Below the pieces are notes generated by a model that made no database searches, had not been told where the DNA came from, and saw only the letters and a list, made by a program, of their open reading frames with translations. This document shows positions 58,887-64,000 of a stretch of 64,000 nt of DNA, in pieces. The stretch covers positions 1 through 64,000 of the forward strand of contig CAWJTR010000003.1 in assembly GCA_963845735.1 (NCBI GenBank), in the 5' to 3' direction. The stretch comes from AP-15 sp963845735 (lineage in GTDB: Bacteria; Pseudomonadota; Alphaproteobacteria; ATCC43930; CGMCC-115725). The position numbers and the translations under genes are program-made. Each line of letters starts with the position of its first letter. Within the stretch, counting starts at the first letter, position 1.

Positions 58887-60623
58887 TCACGGACTGGCGA
58901 AGAGCTTGCCCTGGCTCATCGCGACCTGTTCCGTCACCGGCCCCAACGAAACAGCCGGGAAAAAAGTAAGCCCGCCGATGATCAGGATGACGCCGACCAG
59001 CAGCCCGACAAATTGCGGGCTGTGCGTCGGGAAGGTGCCGGCCGAGGGTGCCAACAATTTCTTCTGCGCCAGCGAACCGGCCACCGCCAACATCGGGATG
59101 ACAAAGAGAAAGCGCCCGATCAGCATAGCCGCCGCGATTGTCGTATTATAGAACAGCGTATTCGCCGACAGTCCGGCAAAAGCGCTGCCGTTGTTTTCGG
59201 TGCCCTCGGTGTAGGCGTACAGGATTTCGCTGAAGCCGTGCGGGCCGGGATTGGCGATGCCGGCCAGTCCCGCCGACAATACCACGGCCAATGCAGTCCA
59301 GCCGAGGATCGACAAGGGCAGGCTGAGGAGTGCCAAGATGCTCATCTTGACCTCCTTCGCCTCGAGCTTCTTGCCGAGATATTCGGGCGTGCGCCCGACC
59401 ATCAGCCCGGCAACGAACATCGCGACGATGGCAAAGGCGAGGATGCCGTAGAGCCCCGAGCCGACGCCGCCGAAAATCACTTCGCCAAGCTGCATGTTGA
59501 CGAGCGGCACCATGCCGCCGATCGGCAGGTAGCTGTCATGCATCGAATTGACCGCGCCGCACGAGGTGTCGGTCGTCACCGTGGCCCACAAGGCTGAGAG
59601 CGCCGGGCCGAACCGGACTTCCTTGCCCTCCATGTTGCCGCCCGTCTGCGCCGGGCTCGGCGCCGCATCGACGTGGAAGGCGGCAAAAGCGGGATTGCCG
59701 TGCGACTCGGACCAATAAGCGGTCGCCACGCCGGCGAGGAACAGCACACCCATCGCGGCAAAGATTGCCCAGCCCTGACGCTCGTCCTTGACCATCCGGC
59801 CCAGCACATTGGTCAACCCGGCGCCGATCGAAAAGATGGCGACCAGCTCGATCAGGTTGGTAATCGCATTCGGGTTCTCGAAGGGATGCGCCGAGTTGGC
59901 GTTGAAGAACCCGCCGCCATTGGTGCCAAGCTCCTTGATGATCTCCTGTGAGGCGACCGGGCCTTGCGCGATGACCTGTTTCGCCCCTTCGAGCGTCGTC
60001 GCTTCGGTGTAGGCGCCCAGGTTCTGCGGCACTCCCTGCCAGACCAGCGCCAGTGCGACGACGACCGAGATCGGCAGCAAGATGTAGAGCGTGCAGCGGG
60101 TCATATCGACCCAGAAATTGCCAATGGTCTTAGCCTCGCGCCGCACAAAGCCACGGATCAGCGCCAGCGCCATGGCGATGCCGGTCGCCGCCGACACGAA
60201 ATTATGCACGGTGAGCCCGGCCATCTGCACGAGATAGCTCATCGTGGTTTCCGGCACGTAGGACTGCCAGTTGGTGTTGGTGACGAAGCTGACCGAGGTA
60301 TTGAGGGCCGAACTCTGTTCGACCGCGGTCTGACCCTGTGGGTTGAACGGCAGATACCATTGCAGCCGCTGCAGCGCATACAAGGTCACAAAGCCGACGA
60401 CGCTGAAAAACAGCATCGCCACCGCATAGGTCAGCCAGTGCTGCTCCTCTTTCTCGTCGACGCCGCAGCACCAATAGACCGCGCGTTCGACCGGCCGCAG
60501 CACCGGCCACAGGAACGTCCGCTCGCCGGCAAAGACGCGGGTCATATAGCCGCCGAGCGGCCGCGTGATGGCGATGATGATCACGCTGAACAGCGCGATC
60601 TGGATCCATCCGTTGGCGGTCAT
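58887..60623 (-). CDS. kdpA: K+-transporting ATPase subunit A
   Basis: 578 residues, ten-helix K+ channel-like subunit. Four selectivity-filter-like loops include SVSFVTNTNWQSY, KELGTNGGGFFNANSAHPFENP and TEGTENNGSAFAGL. ATG 60623 after AGGAGAAGCGCT. Intact, unlike kdpB. Confidence 0.97.
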   Translation of the reverse strand: MTANGWIQIALFSVIIIAITRPLGGYMTRVFAGERTFLWPVLRPVERAVYWCCGVDEKEEQHWLTYAVAMLFFSVVGFVTLYALQRLQWYLPFNPQGQTAVEQSSALNTSVSFVTNTNWQSYVPETTMSYLVQMAGLTVHNFVSAATGIAMALALIRGFVRREAKTIGNFWVDMTRCTLYILLPISVVVALALVWQGVPQNLGAYTEATTLEGAKQVIAQGPVASQEIIKELGTNGGGFFNANSAHPFENPNAITNLIELVAIFSIGAGLTNVLGRMVKDERQGWAIFAAMGVLFLAGVATAYWSESHGNPAFAAFHVDAAPSPAQTGGNMEGKEVRFGPALSALWATVTTDTSCGAVNSMHDSYLPIGGMVPLVNMQLGEVIFGGVGSGLYGILAFAIVAMFVAGLMVGRTPEYLGKKLEAKEVKMSILALLSLPLSILGWTALAVVLSAGLAGIANPGPHGFSEILYAYTEGTENNGSAFAGLSANTLFYNTTIAAAMLIGRFLFVIPMLAVAGSLAQKKLLAPSAGTFPTHSPQFVGLLVGVILIIGGLTFFPAVSLGPVTEQVAMSQGKLFASP

Positions 60624-60633
60624 AGCGCTTCTC

Positions 60634-60723
60634 CTAAAACCGCTCTGGATTGATCAGCGCGTAGACGAGATAAACCGTGATCACGATCGTCACGATCGCG
60701 CCGAGGACGTAGTCGAACAGCAT
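60634..60723 (-). CDS. kdpF: K+-transporting ATPase subunit F
   Basis: 29 residues: one membrane helix, MLFDYVLGAIVTIVITVYLV, then a YALINPERF end that is the hallmark of KdpF. It stabilises the Kdp complex. It lies 10 bases upstream of kdpA and is too short for most gene callers. Confidence 0.93.
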   Translation of the reverse strand: MLFDYVLGAIVTIVITVYLVYALINPERF

Positions 60724-60730
60724 ATGCGTC

Positions 60731-60814
60731 TCACATTTTCTCGCAGGCGAGCACATAAAGGATCGCGGCGGCGAAGAAGCCGACGCCGTATGCGATCATC
60801 AGGAAATCGAGCAT
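60731..60814 (-). CDS. 27-residue membrane leader protein of the kdp operon
   Basis: MLDFLMIAYGVGFFAAAILY, then VLACEKM: one hydrophobic helix with a short charged end. The ORF lies 7 bases upstream of kdpF on the same strand. Short proteins ending in a CE-K/R motif occur before kdpF in other Proteobacteria from memory, so it may be a seventh-helix partner. The ribosome site (TGAGGTCATTGCC) is moderate. Function unknown. Confidence 0.65.
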   Translation of the reverse strand: MLDFLMIAYGVGFFAAAILYVLACEKM

Positions 60815-60988
60815 GGCAATGACCTCATAGTTTCCCGGCGGGCCTGACCGCGTATCAAGTGCAGGGTATCGCATTAAAATTCGAGACGCGTCGGTCCCCG
60901 CCGGGTATAAACGGCCCATAAAGATTTCCGAGCGCCCGGCTTAGGCTTCTTGCCAGAGTCACCGTGACCGTATTGCTGCCAGACGGCT

Positions 60989-61002
60989 TTGATTCAAATC
61001 AA
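60989..61002. promoter_or_regulatory. FNR/FixK-type box between kdp and antiporter genes
   Basis: TTGAT-TCAA-ATCAA is an exact match to the FNR/FixK consensus TTGAT-N4-ATCAA. It lies in the 366-base divergent gap (60815-61180), 175 bases upstream of the kdp leader gene and 179 bases upstream of the antiporter ATG, so it can serve either side. Such boxes bind Crp-Fnr regulators sensing low oxygen. The rest of this gap shows no gene. Confidence 0.6.
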
Positions 61003-61180
61003 ATAGTCTTCGAAAAATCCCGGCTCGCTGCTCACGCGGATTTGGCCCGCCCGCCGGGTAGGGCAGGTGGCCGCTTGTGCGATCTTTACGTCTCGTTTGA
61101 CAGCCGTTGTTCTTTTCCGCGCTGTACGACCTCCGCTATAGCCTCTTGGGCGGGCCGCGAGAACGTCGGTTTAGGCATCC

Positions 61181-63706
61181 ATGCTCGACATCGGGTTTAT
61201 TCTGCTGGTCATCGCCGTGCTGCTGGCGGTCATCGGCCTGTGCCAGCCGCTTGCCGCTTATTTGAAGCTGCCGCCCCCGGTCCTGCTCGGCGTCATCGGG
61301 GTGGCGCTCGGCGGCTTTCCGCTAGCCATGGGCAAATTCGGCTTCTCCGGCGGACCCGATATCCTTGGCAATGCCTTTGTCGCGCTTCGGGTTAGCTCGG
61401 CCGTCTTCATCAACGTGTTTTTGCCGCTTCTGGTTTTCCAGGCCGGGATCGCGGCCGATGTGCGCCGGGTCATCGAGGACGCGGCGCCGATCCTGCTGCT
61501 GGCGATCGTTGCCACCCTGGTCACGACGGCGGTTATCGGTTTGGCACTCTGGCCAATCTCCGGCATGCCGCTGGTTGTCTGCCTGCTGCTTGGTTCGGTA
61601 GTGGCGACCACCGACCCGGCCGCTGTCATCTCCATCTTTCGCGATGTCGGCGCACCCGGCCGGCTAACGCGGCTGGTCGAAGGCGAGGCGCTGCTCAACG
61701 ACGCGGCCGCGATCGCGTTGTTTGCGGTTTTGCTCGGCATGATCATTGCCGCCCGCGAGCCCGACATCGGCGCTGGCCTCGGTGAATTCACGCTGTCCTT
61801 TGTCGGCGGCGGCGCGCTGGGGCTGCTCGCCGGTCGTACATTGATCTCGGTGATCCCGTGGTTAGGCGAAGACCGCCGTGCCGAGGGCACGTTGACCGTG
61901 GCGCTGGCTTACGCGGTGTTCATCATCGCCGATCGCTTGTTTCACGTCTCCGGCGTCGTTGCGGTGCTCGGCTCGGGGATGACGGTCAGCGCTCTCGGGC
62001 GTTCGCGCATCGCCCCGAGCAATTGGGCCTTCCTGTCCGATCTCTGGGACCAGATTGCGTTCTGGGCGCTTTCGCTGGTGTTTGTCCTTGCCTCGATCCT
62101 GGTGCCGAGACTGCTCGGCCGGGTCGATCTGCATGATCTCGTTTTGCTGGCGGTGCTGATAGCGGCGGCATTTGCTGCCCGGCTTCTTGTGCTATTTGTG
62201 CTGATGCCGCCGCTGGAGTACTTCCGGGTAAGCCAACCGATCAGCGCCGCCTACAAGCTCGCGATGGCGTGGGGCGGGCTGCGTGGCGCACTGACCCTCG
62301 TCCTGGCGCTGGCGGTCACCGAAAACAGCGCGCTCGACCCGCAGATCAAGCGCTTTGTCGCGGTGCTGGCCACCGGCTTTGTGCTGTACACGCTGTTCGT
62401 CAATGGCACGACGTTGCGGTTCGTCATCGCGCTGCTCGGCCTCGACCGCCTGTCGCCGCGCGATGAGGTCTTGCGCGACCGCATTCTTGCGCTGTCATAC
62501 GCAGAGGTCTGCGATTCGGTGCGGGCTCTGGCGCAGCATCACGCACTGGCGCCCGCGGTCGTCGAACAGATTGTCGCTCCATATCGGGCCTGGATTGCCG
62601 CCGCCGATACCCGCGGCGCGGCCGAGCGCCTCTCGGAACGCGATCGGCTCGGCATTGCGCTTGTCGCCTTGGCCAATCAGGAACGCGTGCTCGCGCTCGC
62701 GATCCGCGCTGCTCGGCTCGCGCCGGCTGGGACCATCCAGACCCTGCTGCACAACGCCGGCACGCTCGTCGACGGCGCGCGCGGCGAGGGCCGAATCGGC
62801 TATCAGCGGGCCGCCGAGAAGGCGCTGTCGTTTCGACCGAGCTTTCGCCTCGGCTATAGCCTTTACCGCCATATCGGGATTCGCCGGCTCCTCGCTGAAC
62901 GGCTCGCCGATCGCGTCGAATTGCTGCTGATGACGTACCTGGTTGTCGACCGGCTCCCCGAATTCAATGCCGAGCGTCTGCGCCCGATTTTCGCGGAGCG
63001 CATCACCGATCTCATCGCCGGGATCATCGACCGCCGTCGCGAACAGCTGCGTGGCGCGCTCGACGCTCTGCGGCGCCAATACCCGGATTATCTCGCCGCC
63101 CTCGAGTTGCGGTTTCTTCGCCAATCCGCCGTTCGCCAGGAGGTGGCGCGGTATCAATCGCTGTTCGACGACGGACTGATCCCGCAAGAGCTGTTCGACG
63201 ATCTGAGGCGTGACGTTACCGTGGCGCACGCCGCCGAACCGCGACCGCGCTTCGATATCGGCTTGGACACGCGCCGTCTGATCGAACGGCTCGATCTCCT
63301 CGCCGCGCTCGACCCGGCTCAGCTGGATCTTATCGCAAAACTGTTGCGGCCTCGCTTTACCGTGCCGAATGAACGCATCATCCGCGCCGGGGCCCGGGGC
63401 GACGCCGTATATTTTATCGCCTCGGGCGCGGTCGAGGTCAGACTGCCGGCGCGGCGTGTACGACTCGGTAGCGGCGAGTTCTTTGGCGAGCTGGCATTGG
63501 TAACGGGTCAACCGCGGCAAGCAGACGTGCTGGCGTTGAGCTACTGCCGGCTTTTGGTGCTGCGCAAAGCCGACTTTGACCGTTTTATCGCAGCCAACCC
63601 CGATGCCGGCGCGGTCATCGAGCGGGTTGCGCGGGAGCGACTGGCAATGAACCGGGATGATAGCGGCGGCCGGGACGACAGCGGGCGCGCCTTAGTCGTC
63701 GACTAA
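61181..63706 (+). CDS. Na+/H+ antiporter (CPA1/NhaP type) fused to a cyclic-nucleotide-binding domain
   Basis: 841 residues, intact. N-terminal 400 residues hold about 12 hydrophobic segments with the ion site in VATTDPAAVISIFRD and LVEGEALLNDAAAIALFAVL. A long helical cytoplasmic part follows. The last 150 residues form a CNBD: FTVPNERIIRAGARGDAVYF, IASGAVEVRLPARRVRLGSG, FFGELALVTGQPRQADVLAL. It probably exchanges Na+ or K+ for protons under nucleotide control. Divergent from kdp, hence a likely role in K+/pH balance. Confidence 0.93.
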   Translation: MLDIGFILLVIAVLLAVIGLCQPLAAYLKLPPPVLLGVIGVALGGFPLAMGKFGFSGGPDILGNAFVALRVSSAVFINVFLPLLVFQAGIAADVRRVIEDAAPILLLAIVATLVTTAVIGLALWPISGMPLVVCLLLGSVVATTDPAAVISIFRDVGAPGRLTRLVEGEALLNDAAAIALFAVLLGMIIAAREPDIGAGLGEFTLSFVGGGALGLLAGRTLISVIPWLGEDRRAEGTLTVALAYAVFIIADRLFHVSGVVAVLGSGMTVSALGRSRIAPSNWAFLSDLWDQIAFWALSLVFVLASILVPRLLGRVDLHDLVLLAVLIAAAFAARLLVLFVLMPPLEYFRVSQPISAAYKLAMAWGGLRGALTLVLALAVTENSALDPQIKRFVAVLATGFVLYTLFVNGTTLRFVIALLGLDRLSPRDEVLRDRILALSYAEVCDSVRALAQHHALAPAVVEQIVAPYRAWIAAADTRGAAERLSERDRLGIALVALANQERVLALAIRAARLAPAGTIQTLLHNAGTLVDGARGEGRIGYQRAAEKALSFRPSFRLGYSLYRHIGIRRLLAERLADRVELLLMTYLVVDRLPEFNAERLRPIFAERITDLIAGIIDRRREQLRGALDALRRQYPDYLAALELRFLRQSAVRQEVARYQSLFDDGLIPQELFDDLRRDVTVAHAAEPRPRFDIGLDTRRLIERLDLLAALDPAQLDLIAKLLRPRFTVPNERIIRAGARGDAVYFIASGAVEVRLPARRVRLGSGEFFGELALVTGQPRQADVLALSYCRLLVLRKADFDRFIAANPDAGAVIERVARERLAMNRDDSGGRDDSGRALVVD

Positions 63707-63766
63707 ATGGCTCTGCCCCATCTTTTGAGCCAATCGCGAAACCCGGTCGGAATTGGCGGTGCGGTT

Positions 63767-64000
63767 TCATCGGGCTGTGATGAGACGGGATACTCCGCGG
63801 GCAACGAGTTGGCGGGGCCATCCGAGTTCCTGATGAATGACGGCATAAAAGCCATCGACCATCAGCTCGATTGTTGCCGGGGCCGCGGCGCATTGCTTAC
63901 GCGCGTAGTCGATGCTCGCCGTCAAGCTTGCCAAAGACGCGGCCTGCTGCCCCGGCAGTCCATGAACGCTCCAAGCCCCCGACGGATCGTGGACGATTTG
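63767..64000 (-). CDS. hypothetical protein, C-terminal part (cut by window end)
   Basis: 77 codons readable from the window edge: QIVHDPSGAWSVHGLPGQ, then SIDYARKQCAAAPATIELMV and FYAVIHQELGWPRQLV, ending at a stop at 63767. Reading is continuous and codon use resembles real genes, but the start is outside. No domain assigned. Convergent with the antiporter. Confidence 0.5.
   Translation of the reverse strand, partial: QIVHDPSGAWSVHGLPGQQAASLASLTASIDYARKQCAAAPATIELMVDGFYAVIHQELGWPRQLVARGVSRLITAR

Overview
The window comes from a GC-rich (roughly two thirds G+C) alphaproteobacterial chromosome. The order metX-metW next to chorismate mutase-hisC-tyrC, the many small-molecule catabolic genes, the HdeD and dodecin genes and the TRAP and MHS carriers all fit a Rhodospirillales- or Hyphomicrobiales-like soil or water bacterium. 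I cannot name the genus.

Region 1 (1-8748) is one end of a genomic island integrated at the 3' end of a tRNA-Ser(CGA) gene (8746-8837, minus). It carries a tyrosine integrase with putative operator repeats upstream, a hypothetical gene, and a replication module (AlpA-like regulator, Toprim primase, RepA/AAA helicase, hypothetical). A phage tail-spike-like beta-helix gene in it has decayed. Two almost identical IS1380-family copies in opposite orientation bracket the module. The far attachment site lies outside the window.

Region 2 (9033-18973): a 6-oxocamphor-hydrolase-like crotonase, a SAM methyltransferase, a FadR/GntR regulator with a clear palindromic operator, and a three-gene TRAP transporter followed by a sulfatase/phosphonate monoester hydrolase. 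These look like an uptake-and-degradation cluster for an unknown organic acid or ester. An HSL-type esterase, an MFS carrier and dodecin follow. Region 3 (19129-30708): ArsC, a uronate-dehydrogenase-like SDR, a fused CoA-transferase, an MHS carrier, a cupin, a striking Trp/His/Gly-repeat secreted protein with a Spy-like partner, a duplicated EthD-like protein, two small proteins, a zinc alcohol dehydrogenase, an amidase and a methyltransferase.

Region 4 (30717-39490) is core metabolism: metXW for methionine, divergent chorismate mutase-hisC-tyrC for aromatic amino acids, then a four-gene osmoprotectant ABC importer with overlapping genes. Region 5 (39528-51937): HdeD-like membrane protein, two divergent secreted proteins, a hydantoinase, two enolase-superfamily enzymes, a VOC protein, lipoprotein-Nudix, gamma-glutamyltransferase, HicBA, a family-39-type glycosyltransferase and an SDR. 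Region 6 (51954-64000): a large SAM-cyclase-AAA-TPR regulator, cyanase, the kdpFABC potassium pump with a 27-residue leader gene, and a divergent Na+/H+ antiporter with a cyclic-nucleotide domain. A perfect FNR/FixK-type box lies in the intergenic region shared by the last two. The window ends in a partial hypothetical gene.

Caution: more than 40 single-base frame breaks disrupt otherwise well-conserved genes, including metX, kdpB, ggt and the regulator at 51954-55336. Many involve short homopolymers. The most economical reading is indel error in the assembly rather than mass pseudogenization, so broken genes are listed with their full inferred span and the approximate break positions.
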